A stretch of 64,000 bases of DNA from JAIXWP01 sp964428835 (GTDB taxonomy: Bacteria; Bacteroidota; Bacteroidia; Flavobacteriales_D; Sanyastnellaceae), in contig CAYRZQ010000006.1 in NCBI GenBank assembly GCA_964428835.1, positions 1 to 64,000 on the forward strand, given 5' to 3'. Positions 1-10,500 of this stretch are shown piece by piece. A program made the position numbers and the translations under genes. The notes beneath the pieces were generated by a model that worked only from the letters and a program-made list of their open reading frames with translations, was not told where the DNA came from and ran no database searches. Each line of letters opens with the position of its first letter. Within the stretch, counting starts at the first letter, position 1.

Positions 1-3000
1 GATAGCATTGCGACGTTGAACTTGAATATCAACGACGTTCTCACTTCGACAACAGACGTCACGATTTGTAGCAACCAAGTTCCTTATTCTTGGAATGGAG
101 TGGACTACACTGCAGCGGGAACGTACACTGCGAGTCTTCTATCTATCACAGGTTGCGATAGCGTCGCGACGTTGAACTTGAATATCAACGACGTTCTCAC
201 TTCAACGACAGACGTGACGATTTGTAGCAATCAGATTCCTTACAACTGGAACGGAGTGGACTACACTGCCGCGGGAACGTACACTGCGAATCTCTTATCC
301 ATCACGGGTTGTGATAGCATTGCGACATTGAATCTGAACATCAACGACGTTTTCACATCTACGACGGACGTGACGATTTGTAGCAATCAAGTTCCGTATA
401 ACTGGAACGGAGTGGACTACACAGCTGCAGGAACCTATACTGCGAATCTGTTATCCATCACAGGTTGCGATAGCATCGCGACGTTGAACTTGAATATCAA
501 CGACGTCCTCACATCAACGACCGACGTAACAATCTGTAGCAATCAAGTTCCGTATAACTGGAATGGTGTTGACTATAATGCAGCGGGAACGTACACCGCG
601 AATCTATTGACTGTGGCGGGTTGTGATAGCATTGCGACGTTGAACTTGAATATCAACGACGTTCTTACTTCAACGACCGATGTTACGATTTGTAGCAATC
701 AAGTTCCGTATAACTGGAATGGAGTTGATTATAGCACAGGGGGAACGTACACTGCGAGTCTGTTGACTGTTGCGGGTTGCGACAGTATTGCGACCTTGAA
801 TTTGAATATCAACGACGTTCTCACATCGACGACAGACATCACCATTTGCAGCAATCAAGTTCCGTATAACTGGAATGGAGTTGATTATAGCACAGCTGGA
901 ACGTACACTGCGAACCTGCTATCTATCACAGGTTGTGATAGCATCGCGACATTGAACTTGAGTATCAACGACGTCCTCACTTCAACGACAGACGTGACGA
1001 TTTGTAGCAGTCAAGTTCCATACAATTGGAATGGAACAGACTACACTGCCGCGGGAACGTACACTGCGAGTCTTCTATCTATCACAGGTTGCGATAGCAT
1101 TGCGACGTTGAACTTGAGTATCAACGACGTTCTCACTTCAACTACAGACATCACCATTTGCAGCAATCAGATTCCTTACAACTGGAATGGCGTTGATTAT
1201 AGCGCCGCGGGAACATACACAGCGAATCTTCTATCTATCACAGGTTGCGATAGTATCGCGACGTTGAACCTGAATATCAACGATGTTCTCACTTCAACGA
1301 CTGATGTTACGATTTGCAGCAATCAAGTTCCGTACAACTGGAACGGTGTTGATTATTCTGCCGCGGGAGCATACACTACCAATCTATTGACAGTTGCGGG
1401 TTGTGATAGCATCGCCACATTGAACTTGAATATCAACGACGTGCTCACTTCGACTACCGATGTTACGATTTGCAGCAATCAAGTACCATACAATTGGAAC
1501 GGTGTTGACTACACTGCCGCTGGAACCTACACTGCGAATCTGTTATCGATCACAGGTTGTGACAGCGTTGCAACATTAAACCTAAACATCAACGACGTTC
1601 TTACTTCTACGACCGACATTACCATTTGTGGCAACCAAGTTCCGTTTAACTGGAATGGCGTTGATTACAGCGCCGCAGGAACATACACTGCCAATCTATT
1701 GACAGTTGCGGGTTGTGATAGCATCGCGACGTTGAATTTGAATATCAACGACGTTCTCTCTTCAACAACTGATGTAACAATCTGTAGCAATCAAGTTCCG
1801 TATAACTGGAATGGTGTTGATTACACTGCCGCGGGAACATACATCGCCAATCTTCTATCCATCACAGGTTGTGACAGCGTTGCCACATTAAACCTGAACA
1901 TCAATGACGTTCTCACTTCAACGACCGACGTTACCATTTGTAGCAATCAAGTTCCATACAATTGGAATGGAACAGACTACACTGCCGCGGGAACTTACAC
2001 TGCGAATCTATTGACTGTGGCGGGTTGCGATAGTATCGCGACATTAAACCTAAACATCAACGACGTTCTCACATCGACGACGGATGTCACGATTTGTAGC
2101 AATCAAGTTCCGTACAACTGGAATGGCGTTGACTATGCTGCCGCGGGAACGTACACCGCGAATCTGTTATCGATCACTGGTTGTGATAGCATCGCGACAT
2201 TGAACTTGAATATCAACGACGTCCTCACATCAACGATCGACGTAACAATCTGTAGCAATCAAGTTCCTTATTCTTGGAACGGCGTTGCCTACACTGCCGC
2301 GGGAACGTACACCGCGAATCTATTGACTGTGGCGGGTTGTGATAGCACCGCGACATTGAACTTGAATATCAACGACGTTCTCACATCGACAACAGACGTG
2401 ACGATTTGCAGCAATCAAGTTCCGTATAACTGGAACGGCGTTGATTACAGCGCCGCAGGAACATACACTGCCAATCTATTGACAGTTGCGGGTTGTGATA
2501 GCATCGCGACATTGAATCTGAATATCAACGACGTGCTCACTTCAACTACAGACATTACAATTTGCAGCAATCAGATTCCTTACAACTGGAATGGCGTTGA
2601 TTACACTGCCGCGGGAGTGTACACTGCGAATCTTCTATCCATCACAGGTTGTGACAGCATAGCCACGTTAAACCTAAACATCAACGACGTTCTCATTTCG
2701 ACTACAGACGTCACCATTTGCAGCAATCAAGTTCCGTATAACTGGAATGGAGTGGACTACACCGCCGCAGGAACTTACACCGCGAATCTACTATCCATCA
2801 CAGGTTGTGACAGCATTTCCACATTGAACTTGAATATCAACGACGTTCTCACTTCAACGACCGACGTCACCATTTGTAGCAATCAAGTTCCGTTTAACTG
2901 GAATGGCGTTGATTACAGCGCCGCAGGAACATACACTGCCAATCTATTGACAGTTGCGGGTTGCGATAGCATCGCGACGTTGAACTTAAATATCAACGAC

Positions 3001-6000
3001 GTCCTCACATCAACGACTGATGTTACGATTTGTAGCAATCAAGTTCCTTATAACTGGAATGGCGTTGATTACACTGCCGTTGGAACATACACCGCCAATC
3101 TTCTATCCATCACAGGTTGTGATAGCATTGCGACGTTGAACTTGAATATCAACGACGTTCTCACTTCGACAACAGACGTCAACATTTGCAGCAATCAAGT
3201 TCCTTATAACTGGAATGGTGTTGATTATAGCACAGCGGGAACATACACCGCGAATCTTCTATCCATCACAGGTTGTGATAGCATTGCGACATTGAATCTG
3301 AACATCAATGACGTCCTCACATCAACGACAGACATCAACATTTGCAGCAATCAAGTTCCGTATAACTGGAATGGTGTTGATTATTCTGCCGCGGGAACGT
3401 ACACTGCGAATCTATTGACTGTTGCAGGTTGCGATAGCGTTGCGACGTTGAACTTGAATATCAACGACGTCCTCACTTCAACGACAGACGTGACGATTTG
3501 CAGCAATCAGATTCCATACAATTGGAATGGAACAGATTACGCTGCAGCGGGAACGTATACTGCGAATCTATTGACTGTAGCTGGTTGTGACAGCGTTGCA
3601 ACATTAAACCTAAACATCAACGACGTTCTTACTTCTACGACCGACGTTACCATTTGTAGCAATCAAGTTCCTTATTCTTGGAATGGAGTGGACTACACTG
3701 CCGCGGGAACATACACTGCGAATCTGTTATCGATTACAGGTTGCGATAGCATTGCTACATTAAACCTGAACATCAACGACGTTCTCACTTCGACGACGGA
3801 TGCAACAATCTGTAGCAATCAAGTTCCTTATAATTGGAACGGCGTTGACTACACTACCGCGGGAACGTACACCGCGGATCTGTTATCGATCACAGGTTGT
3901 GACAGCGTTGCTACATTAAACCTGAACATCAATGACGTCCTCACATCGACTACAGACGTCACGATTTGTAGCAACCAAGTGCCTTATTCTTGGAATGGAA
4001 CAGACTACACTGCCGCGGGAACGTATACTGCGAATCTAGCGACTGTGGCGGGTTGTGATAGCGTTGCGACATTGAACTTGAACATCAACGACGTTCTTAC
4101 ATCTACGACAGACGTGACGATTTGTAGCAATCAAGTTCCGTATAACTGGAATGGTGTTGATTATTCTGTAGCGGGAACGTACACTGCGAATCTATTGACT
4201 GTGGCGGGTTGCGATAGCATTGCGACATTAAACTTGAATATCAACGATGTCCTCACTTCAACGACCGACGTCACGATTTGCATCAATCAAGTTCCTTATA
4301 ATTGGAATGGTGTTGATTATTCTGCCGCGGGAACGTACACCGCGAATCTGCTATCCATCACAGGTTGTGATAGCATTGCGACATTGAACCTGAACATCAA
4401 CGACGTTCTCACTTCGACGACGGATGTTACGATTTGTAGTAACCAAGTACCATACAATTGGAACGGAGTGGACTACACTGCCGCGGGAACATACACCGCG
4501 AATCTGTTATCAATCACTGGTTGTGATAGCATTGCGACATTAAACCTAAACATTAACGACGTCCTCACATCGACGACGGATGTGACGATTTGCAGCAATC
4601 AAGTTCCATACAATTGGAATGGTGTTGACTACACTGCCGCAGGAACGTACACTGCGAATCTGTTATCGATCACAGGTTGTGACAGCATCGCGACATTAAA
4701 CCTGAACATCAATGACGTCCTCACATCAACGACTGATGTAACAATCTGTAGCAATCAAGTTCCGTATAACTGGAATGGTGTTGACTATAATGCAGCGGGA
4801 ACGTACACCGCGAATCTATTGACTGTGGCGGGTTGTGACAGCATAGCAACATTAAACTTGAATATCAACGATGTTCTCACTTCAACGACTGACGTGACGA
4901 TTTGTAGCAGTCAAGTTCCATACAATTGGAATGGAACAGACTACACTGCCGCGGGAACATACACCGCGAATCTGTTATCAATCACTGGTTGTGATAGCAT
5001 TGCGACATTAAACCTAAACATTAACGACGTCCTCACATCGACGACGGATGTGACGATTTGCAGCAATCAAGTTCCGTATAACTGGAATGGTGTTGACTAT
5101 GCTGCCGCGGGAACGTATACTGCGAACCTTCTATCCATCACTGGTTGCGATAGCATTGCGACATTAAACTTGAATATCAACGACGTTCTCACTTCAACGA
5201 CCGACGTCACGATTTGCAGCAATCAAGTTCCGTATAACTGGAACGGCGTTGATTATAGCACAGCGGGAACGTACACCGCGAATCTGTTGACTGTTGCGGG
5301 TTGTGATAGCACTGCTATTTTGAATTTGAATATTTCCCCAAGTTATTTCGCCACAGAATCGATTACCATTAACGAAGGGCAGTCTTATACGCTTCCAAAT
5401 GGATCGGTAGTGTCAAACTCAGGCGTTTACACATCAAACCTCATTACGGTGCTTGGCTGCGATTCTGTTATCACAACCAATGTGACGGTATTGGGTGATA
5501 TCAATGTGGTCGTAAACGCGAATATTTGTCAAGGTGAAACCTATACACTTCCAGACGGCAATACCGTTGCAGGAAGCGGAACGTTTGCGGTTACCCTAAC
5601 AGCAGTATCCGGTGCTGACTCGACGATTACTACCATTCTTACAGAACATCCTATCTATAATATCCAGTTAAACGAAGAAATTTGTCAAGGCGAATCTTGG
5701 TCTCTGCCAAACGGAACAATCGTAAATCAAACAGGTGTTTATACCACCAATCTCACTTCAATCTTTGGCTGTGATTCTATCATCATCACCAACTTAATTG
5801 TAAATCCACTTCCTTCGGTAAGTATCATCAACAATACTGGTACGAACACATTGACGTGCTCAACACCAAGTATTAGTGTCACAGCTACAGGCGGACAAGC
5901 ATATGTTTGGTCTAATAGTCTTGGAAACAATCCTTCTCTTACTGCGACATCACCCGGAGTTTATACGGTAATTGCCGTGGGCCAAAATGGTTGTACTGAC

Positions 6001-8004
6001 GAAGAGAGTATCACTATTTACCAAGATATCAATGAACCTTTGCCAACGATATTAAACATTGAAATTTGCGAAGGTGAGTCACATGTGCTACCGAATGGTC
6101 AGTCGGTTTTGGAAAGCGGTGTTTTTGAGGTCGTACTCGATGCTTACAATGGTTGTGATAGTCTCGTCATAACAAATCTCACGGTAAATCCAAATGAGGA
6201 GACATTCTTTGCTGTACGCATCTGTCCTGGCGAAGTTTACACTTTACCGAATGGTCAGTCGGTTTCTACTGCGGGAAGTTATCCTGTGATGTTTGAGTCT
6301 ATTCATGGCTGTGATAGCTTAGTGACCTTTGTTATTGATATCATTCAAACATTCAATATTGTTCAGAATGTGGTGATTTGTCCAGGCGAGTCCTATCAGT
6401 TACCAGATGGTACAGAGGAAACTTCAGAGGGAGCATATCAATTCAACTATACTTCCACATTAGGTTGCGACTCTGTGGTCACATATTTCCTTGACATTTA
6501 CAATCCAATCGTCACAAGTATTCCTGTTACTCTTTGCAATGGAGAATCCTATGTTCTCCCAACGGGCCAAACGGTTGTAACGGCTGGCAACTATCCACAA
6601 ATACTTCAATCAGTTGCGGGTTGCGACTCAACAGTTATTACGCAAATAACTGTCTTGCCATCCCTTCAAAGCCTGGTGAATACCACTATTTGTCAAGGTA
6701 GTCAATACGTTCTACCGAACGGTCAGTCGGTTTCGCAATCGGGTACTTATTCCAATACAATCACCTCTATGAATGGTTGCGACTCTACTATTGTGACTAC
6801 TTTAAATATTCAGCCCGCAATCACAGTAGCTCTCGTCCCATTTGCTGATACAGTGAGTGTTTGTGTGGGTGATTCAGTATTGATAAATGCGGTTGGAGCC
6901 AATTCTTATACATGGACACCCAATGACTTTTTAACGCCTATTTCAAATGCTAGCGCTGAAGCAGAGCCTCTATCAAGTATGTGGTATTATGTCACCGGAA
7001 GTACTGGACCATGTAGTGCTTATGATAGTCTTTACGTCGATGTTGTGGCGCTTCCTGAGTTATCGATTAATAGTTCAGACTTAATGATTTGCCAGGGAGA
7101 TAGTGCTTCGATCACCGCCACGGGAGCTGAATATTATTCTTGGTCGCCTCCGCTCAATAGCGAATGTGTTACCTGCGATAATGCCTACACAACCCCGTCT
7201 GGTACTACTACTTATACACTTCAAGGGTATGCTAATGGTTGTTATAACTCTACTTCATTTACACTCGAGGTAATGCAGGCAGCTCTTGCCTCCGTGGATG
7301 GCGATACCGTGGTCTGTGAGAATAGCCCTCTTCTTCTTACTGCAAGTGGAGGAAATAGCTATTTATGGAATACAGGAGAAACCACAAGTAGTATCGAAGT
7401 TTACCCTCTTAATGATACCACGTATTCAGTAATCGTTACATTAGGCAATTGCGTGGACAGTGCGTTCTTCGATATCTACGTTGCGCCTTTCGAAAACGTA
7501 TATGCAGGAGAAGATACACTCATTACACTTGGCTCCACTGCTTTGATCAATGCGAGCGGAGCGAGTGAATTTAGTTGGACGAATTCAGAATCGTTGAGCT
7601 GTAACTTCTGTGCTACTCCAACTGCGGCGCCAATCGAAACAACAGAGTATTGCGTTACCGGAACAGATCTTTGGGGATGTACTACGGAAGATTGCGTTAA
7701 GATCGAGGTTACTATAGAGTGCGAGACATTCTTTGCACCAAACGTCTTTGCCCCAGAAGAGGGCGGGCACGCCGAAAACGACTGTTATAAGGTCTATGGA
7801 ACAGAATGCTTCGATACATTCAAACTTTCAATTTATAACCGTTGGGGAGAATTGGTTTTCGAAACAGAAAGTAAGGATGACTGTTGGGACGGCACATATA
7901 GAGGCCAGGACGTTAATTCTGGCGTATTTGTGTACCAATTAGACGGTGTTTTGGTAACAGGACAGGAGTTTACAAGAAAAGGAAATATATCTTTGGTTAG
8001 ATGA
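1..8004 (+). CDS. Giant repeat-array T9SS type B surface protein, 5' end outside window
   Basis: The reading frame is open from base 1, so the gene starts upstream and at least 2,667 residues lie here. Domains in order: 34 tandem 52-residue units (to about 5328), each with two cysteines in TICSNQ and GCDS; eight diverged units of the same plan (about 5335-6820; ICxGExYxLPNG ... GCDS), interrupted by one Ig-like segment near 5800-6040; Ig/PKD-like segments (about 6820-7700); and a C-terminal gliding-associated type B sorting domain (about 7725-8004) with APNVFAP, YNRWGELVFE, WDGTYRG and a terminal GNISLVR. Such proteins are exported by T9SS and held at or released from the surface; adhesion is the likely role, by inference. 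The stop overlaps the start of the PorP/SprF gene (ATGA), which implies translational coupling. Signal peptide and N-terminus cannot be seen. Confidence 0.93.
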   Translation, partial: DSIATLNLNINDVLTSTTDVTICSNQVPYSWNGVDYTAAGTYTASLLSITGCDSVATLNLNINDVLTSTTDVTICSNQIPYNWNGVDYTAAGTYTANLLSITGCDSIATLNLNINDVFTSTTDVTICSNQVPYNWNGVDYTAAGTYTANLLSITGCDSIATLNLNINDVLTSTTDVTICSNQVPYNWNGVDYNAAGTYTANLLTVAGCDSIATLNLNINDVLTSTTDVTICSNQVPYNWNGVDYSTGGTYTASLLTVAGCDSIATLNLNINDVLTSTTDITICSNQVPYNWNGVDYSTAGTYTANLLSITGCDSIATLNLSINDVLTSTTDVTICSSQVPYNWNGTDYTAAGTYTASLLSITGCDSIATLNLSINDVLTSTTDITICSNQIPYNWNGVDYSAAGTYTANLLSITGCDSIATLNLNINDVLTSTTDVTICSNQVPYNWNGVDYSAAGAYTTNLLTVAGCDSIATLNLNINDVLTSTTDVTICSNQVPYNWNGVDYTAAGTYTANLLSITGCDSVATLNLNINDVLTSTTDITICGNQVPFNWNGVDYSAAGTYTANLLTVAGCDSIATLNLNINDVLSSTTDVTICSNQVPYNWNGVDYTAAGTYIANLLSITGCDSVATLNLNINDVLTSTTDVTICSNQVPYNWNGTDYTAAGTYTANLLTVAGCDSIATLNLNINDVLTSTTDVTICSNQVPYNWNGVDYAAAGTYTANLLSITGCDSIATLNLNINDVLTSTIDVTICSNQVPYSWNGVAYTAAGTYTANLLTVAGCDSTATLNLNINDVLTSTTDVTICSNQVPYNWNGVDYSAAGTYTANLLTVAGCDSIATLNLNINDVLTSTTDITICSNQIPYNWNGVDYTAAGVYTANLLSITGCDSIATLNLNINDVLISTTDVTICSNQVPYNWNGVDYTAAGTYTANLLSITGCDSISTLNLNINDVLTSTTDVTICSNQVPFNWNGVDYSAAGTYTANLLTVAGCDSIATLNLNINDVLTSTTDVTICSNQVPYNWNGVDYTAVGTYTANLLSITGCDSIATLNLNINDVLTSTTDVNICSNQVPYNWNGVDYSTAGTYTANLLSITGCDSIATLNLNINDVLTSTTDINICSNQVPYNWNGVDYSAAGTYTANLLTVAGCDSVATLNLNINDVLTSTTDVTICSNQIPYNWNGTDYAAAGTYTANLLTVAGCDSVATLNLNINDVLTSTTDVTICSNQVPYSWNGVDYTAAGTYTANLLSITGCDSIATLNLNINDVLTSTTDATICSNQVPYNWNGVDYTTAGTYTADLLSITGCDSVATLNLNINDVLTSTTDVTICSNQVPYSWNGTDYTAAGTYTANLATVAGCDSVATLNLNINDVLTSTTDVTICSNQVPYNWNGVDYSVAGTYTANLLTVAGCDSIATLNLNINDVLTSTTDVTICINQVPYNWNGVDYSAAGTYTANLLSITGCDSIATLNLNINDVLTSTTDVTICSNQVPYNWNGVDYTAAGTYTANLLSITGCDSIATLNLNINDVLTSTTDVTICSNQVPYNWNGVDYTAAGTYTANLLSITGCDSIATLNLNINDVLTSTTDVTICSNQVPYNWNGVDYNAAGTYTANLLTVAGCDSIATLNLNINDVLTSTTDVTICSSQVPYNWNGTDYTAAGTYTANLLSITGCDSIATLNLNINDVLTSTTDVTICSNQVPYNWNGVDYAAAGTYTANLLSITGCDSIATLNLNINDVLTSTTDVTICSNQVPYNWNGVDYSTAGTYTANLLTVAGCDSTAILNLNISPSYFATESITINEGQSYTLPNGSVVSNSGVYTSNLITVLGCDSVITTNVTVLGDINVVVNANICQGETYTLPDGNTVAGSGTFAVTLTAVSGADSTITTILTEHPIYNIQLNEEICQGESWSLPNGTIVNQTGVYTTNLTSIFGCDSIIITNLIVNPLPSVSIINNTGTNTLTCSTPSISVTATGGQAYVWSNSLGNNPSLTATSPGVYTVIAVGQNGCTDEESITIYQDINEPLPTILNIEICEGESHVLPNGQSVLESGVFEVVLDAYNGCDSLVITNLTVNPNEETFFAVRICPGEVYTLPNGQSVSTAGSYPVMFESIHGCDSLVTFVIDIIQTFNIVQNVVICPGESYQLPDGTEETSEGAYQFNYTSTLGCDSVVTYFLDIYNPIVTSIPVTLCNGESYVLPTGQTVVTAGNYPQILQSVAGCDSTVITQITVLPSLQSLVNTTICQGSQYVLPNGQSVSQSGTYSNTITSMNGCDSTIVTTLNIQPAITVALVPFADTVSVCVGDSVLINAVGANSYTWTPNDFLTPISNASAEAEPLSSMWYYVTGSTGPCSAYDSLYVDVVALPELSINSSDLMICQGDSASITATGAEYYSWSPPLNSECVTCDNAYTTPSGTTTYTLQGYANGCYNSTSFTLEVMQAALASVDGDTVVCENSPLLLTASGGNSYLWNTGETTSSIEVYPLNDTTYSVIVTLGNCVDSAFFDIYVAPFENVYAGEDTLITLGSTALINASGASEFSWTNSESLSCNFCATPTAAPIETTEYCVTGTDLWGCTTEDCVKIEVTIECETFFAPNVFAPEEGGHAENDCYKVYGTECFDTFKLSIYNRWGELVFETESKDDCWDGTYRGQDVNSGVFVYQLDGVLVTGQEFTRKGNISLVR
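25..5328. repeat. 34 tandem 156-bp coding repeats
   Basis: Thirty-four consecutive units of exactly 156 bp (52 codons) without a single indel: the first AATATC of INDV is at 25 and its equivalent after the array is at 5329, a difference of 34 x 156. Units end in SITGCDS (20 copies) or TVAGCDS (14 copies) and vary at a few other sites (VDY/TDY; TAAG, SAAG, STAG, NAAG). Synonymous variation is abundant while the protein hardly varies. The array continues beyond the left edge. Confidence 0.97.
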
Positions 8005-9047
8005 TGAAAACACATGGCAAACATATCGTTTTAGTGTTGTTCATTCTCATGAGCGCGTTGGATAGCATTGCTCAGGATTTACACTTCTCTCAATTTTATA
8101 ATTCACCTTTAACACAAAATCCGGCATTGGCCGGCGCCATAAACAGTAGAGAGTTGTATATCAACTATCGCAATCAATGGCGCTCCGTGAGCACTCCGTT
8201 CAAAACATTCGCTGCATCAGCTGCGACGAGGATTACAAGCGATAAATCAAAGAAAGGTTTTTGGGCAATGGGAGGAAGGTTTTACAACGACCAAGCAGGA
8301 GACGGAAACCTGAAGACAATTAGCGGCGCAGCGAATCTGGTGTATCACATTCGAATCAATAAATACCAGCACTTAGGTTTAGGTATGAGCGGAGGATTTG
8401 GTCAGAGAAGTATCAATTGGGATAATTTCCAATGGGGAAGTCAGTATAGCAACGGGAGCTATCTTTCAGGGTTACCAAATGGAGAGTTTCTCGCGAACAA
8501 TAGCGTTCGATACGCAGATATTCAAACGGGAATTGTATGGTCATTCAACAACACGAAAGACTTGATTAAAGTGACCAGCAATAATTTTCATCAAGGAAAC
8601 ATTGGCATTTCCATGCATCATGTGAATCGTCCAAGTTTCGGATTCATGGATAGCGGCGAGCGTCAGCAAATAAAGTATGTGGCGCACTGTGATTTTTTGT
8701 TCAGCTTGAAGAATACTCCACTCGCAATTCAACCAGGCTTTTTAGCGTATATGCAGGGACCAGCGAGCGAAATAGTATTCGGCAGCCAAGTGCGATACGA
8801 GCTCCTAGCTAACTCCAAATACACTGGTATATACAAAGGCGGTGGAATTTCTATTGGAGCATTTTACCGCATGAAAGACGCCATGATTTTCACAGGGATG
8901 ATTGAGTTTGCCCAGTACAGTTTTGGATTTAGCTATGATATGAATACATCCAATCTTGTAGCTGCGAGTGGTGGCCGTGGAGCAATGGAATTTTGCTTTA
9001 GAATCATCAATCAGAATCCATATTTCAAGGACACGAAGATTTTTTAG
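8001..9047 (+). CDS. PorP/SprF family type IX secretion membrane protein
   Basis: The 348-residue product starts with a signal peptide ending SIAQ and continues DLHFSQFYNSPLTQNPALAG, the hallmark N-terminus of the PorP/SprF family. These outer-membrane beta-barrel proteins are linked to T9SS; SprF is needed for surface delivery of the adhesin SprB, and type B cargo genes are often followed by a PorP/SprF gene. The ATG at 8001 overlaps the upstream stop (ATGA); a second ATG at 8004 is an alternative start. This layout marks it as the probable dedicated partner of the giant repeat protein (inference). Length is normal for the family. The 3' end overlaps the convergent phosphatase gene by 4 bp. 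Confidence 0.92.
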   Translation: MMKTHGKHIVLVLFILMSALDSIAQDLHFSQFYNSPLTQNPALAGAINSRELYINYRNQWRSVSTPFKTFAASAATRITSDKSKKGFWAMGGRFYNDQAGDGNLKTISGAANLVYHIRINKYQHLGLGMSGGFGQRSINWDNFQWGSQYSNGSYLSGLPNGEFLANNSVRYADIQTGIVWSFNNTKDLIKVTSNNFHQGNIGISMHHVNRPSFGFMDSGERQQIKYVAHCDFLFSLKNTPLAIQPGFLAYMQGPASEIVFGSQVRYELLANSKYTGIYKGGGISIGAFYRMKDAMIFTGMIEFAQYSFGFSYDMNTSNLVAASGGRGAMEFCFRIINQNPYFKDTKIF

Positions 9048-10474
9048 ATACCCCAACCAAAGATGGTGATGTCGTCCGTTTGATCGTTGTCGCCTTTCCA
9101 CATTTCAATTTGACGGGCGATCTCCTCAGATATTCCGCCGGAATGCGATGAAATGGCATTCTTAATCAATTGGATTTTACCGGAAGATTTCATTTTTTTA
9201 TTTTCACTTCCTCCAAATTGATCCTTGACTCCATCTGTGCACATTACTGCGAATGTATCTACTGGAAGTTTCAATTGATGGTTTTGAAAATTCTTTGCTG
9301 AGAAATCTTTTAGTGATGAAAACTTATTACCCTTGATTTTGATGTGCTGATCTTTTGAAATGAGAAGCAACGCAATCTCGGATCCAGCGAAAGAGACTTC
9401 GTGAGAGACGGTGTTGTAAATACAAACTCCAATCGCCAATCCATCGTTGATTTGTTGTTCTCTGTTTTTGTGAAATGTTTCATTGTAAATTCCCAGAGCA
9501 TGCGCCAGCACTTCTGAAGGCTTGGGGTTATTTTTCTCCTTGGGCGCAGAGTTGAGTGCGAAAGTTCCCAGAACACTTAAAAGCGCTCCAGGCACACCAT
9601 GTCCAGTGCAATCTCCAACAGCAATGTATATCAGATGCTCTACGCGCTGCACCCAGTAAAAGTCGCCCGAGACCATGTCCTTTGGTTTAAAATAAAGGAA
9701 ATGGTTGGGTAGAATTTTTTTTATTTTTTCGTCAGAGGGCAGCATCGCCTTTTGAATGTGATGCGCATAGGCGAGGCTATCATACGTTTCTTTGTTTTTT
9801 TGAGAAAGCTCAGCCTTTTGTTTTTCGAGTTTCTCAAGACTTATCTGGAGCTGCTTGGTACGTATATCAACAAGCGTTTCCAATTCATCGGTGTGTCGTT
9901 TTAACTCTTGTAAATAGTTTAATTGAACCAGCTTGGAGGCCGCCATGGATGCGATGGTGGTAAGTATTTCCAAATCGGATTCAGTATAAAAGTGCGCTTC
10001 TGGATGCTCCGAATCAATGACGCCAATCACTTCATTGCCTTGTTTTATTGGCACTGCAATCTCCGAGAGCCGCATGTCATCATCAATGATATAGCGTTCG
10101 TCTAGAGCAGTGTTGCCAACAATTTCGGAGAGTCCAGTGAGAGCTACGGTGCCAACAATGCCTTGACCAATTTCAATAGTCAGTGGATTGTAGATATCCA
10201 AAGCAACAGGATTTTTCGGCCCGTGAGCAGCGGCTTGATAGAGGTGTTTTTTTGAAGGGTCTTTGAGATAAACGACGCAATCAATAAATCCCAAATCGGC
10301 AATGGCATTTTTTGCAATGAGCCATACCACCTCTTCTTCACTCGATGTATCCAATACAAGTGAGGCGAAGCGATTGATTACCGCAAGTCGGTCTTCGGTG
10401 GTGCTGAGTCTGTGATGAGAGAGACGCATGGGTTTCTTTGTACGATTCCTTTTAAAAAAAGTTAGCCTTTTCAT
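9044..10474 (-). CDS. GAF-domain SpoIIE-type (PP2C-like) phosphatase
   Basis: 476 residues, no membrane segment. A GAF-type sensor domain (about 25-185; EEVVWLIAKNAI, IGQGIVGTVA, GVIDSEHPEAHFY) is followed by a coiled coil (about 190-235) and a SpoIIE/PP2C-like domain (about 240-476). The metal-binding motifs are visible: FKPKDMVSGDFYW, AVGDCTGHGVPGALLS, MCTDGVKDQFGG and a final DDQTDDITIFGWG-type stretch. Proteins of this build dephosphorylate anti-anti-sigma factors in partner switching or act in two-component-linked control, with GAF sensing an unknown ligand. No STAS or anti-sigma gene lies nearby, so its target is unknown. It is divergent from the alpha/beta hydrolase gene with only 26 bp between. 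Confidence 0.88.
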   Translation of the reverse strand: MKRLTFFKRNRTKKPMRLSHHRLSTTEDRLAVINRFASLVLDTSSEEEVVWLIAKNAIADLGFIDCVVYLKDPSKKHLYQAAAHGPKNPVALDIYNPLTIEIGQGIVGTVALTGLSEIVGNTALDERYIIDDDMRLSEIAVPIKQGNEVIGVIDSEHPEAHFYTESDLEILTTIASMAASKLVQLNYLQELKRHTDELETLVDIRTKQLQISLEKLEKQKAELSQKNKETYDSLAYAHHIQKAMLPSDEKIKKILPNHFLYFKPKDMVSGDFYWVQRVEHLIYIAVGDCTGHGVPGALLSVLGTFALNSAPKEKNNPKPSEVLAHALGIYNETFHKNREQQINDGLAIGVCIYNTVSHEVSFAGSEIALLLISKDQHIKIKGNKFSSLKDFSAKNFQNHQLKLPVDTFAVMCTDGVKDQFGGSENKKMKSSGKIQLIKNAISSHSGGISEEIARQIEMWKGDNDQTDDITIFGWGI

Positions 10475-10488
10475 TCACGCGATTACCC

Positions 10489-10496
10489 TACATTTG
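10489..10496 (+). promoter_or_regulatory. Bacteroidota -7 box TACATTTG
   Basis: Exact match to TAnnTTTG, ending 4 nt before the TTG start at 10501. Transcription would begin at about the start codon, giving a leaderless or nearly leaderless mRNA. Confidence 0.5.
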
Positions 10497-10500
10497 AGCA

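Noticed and set aside
25..5328. CRISPR-like periodicity
   Set aside because: The 156-bp units are wholly coding and nearly identical throughout, with no unique spacers.
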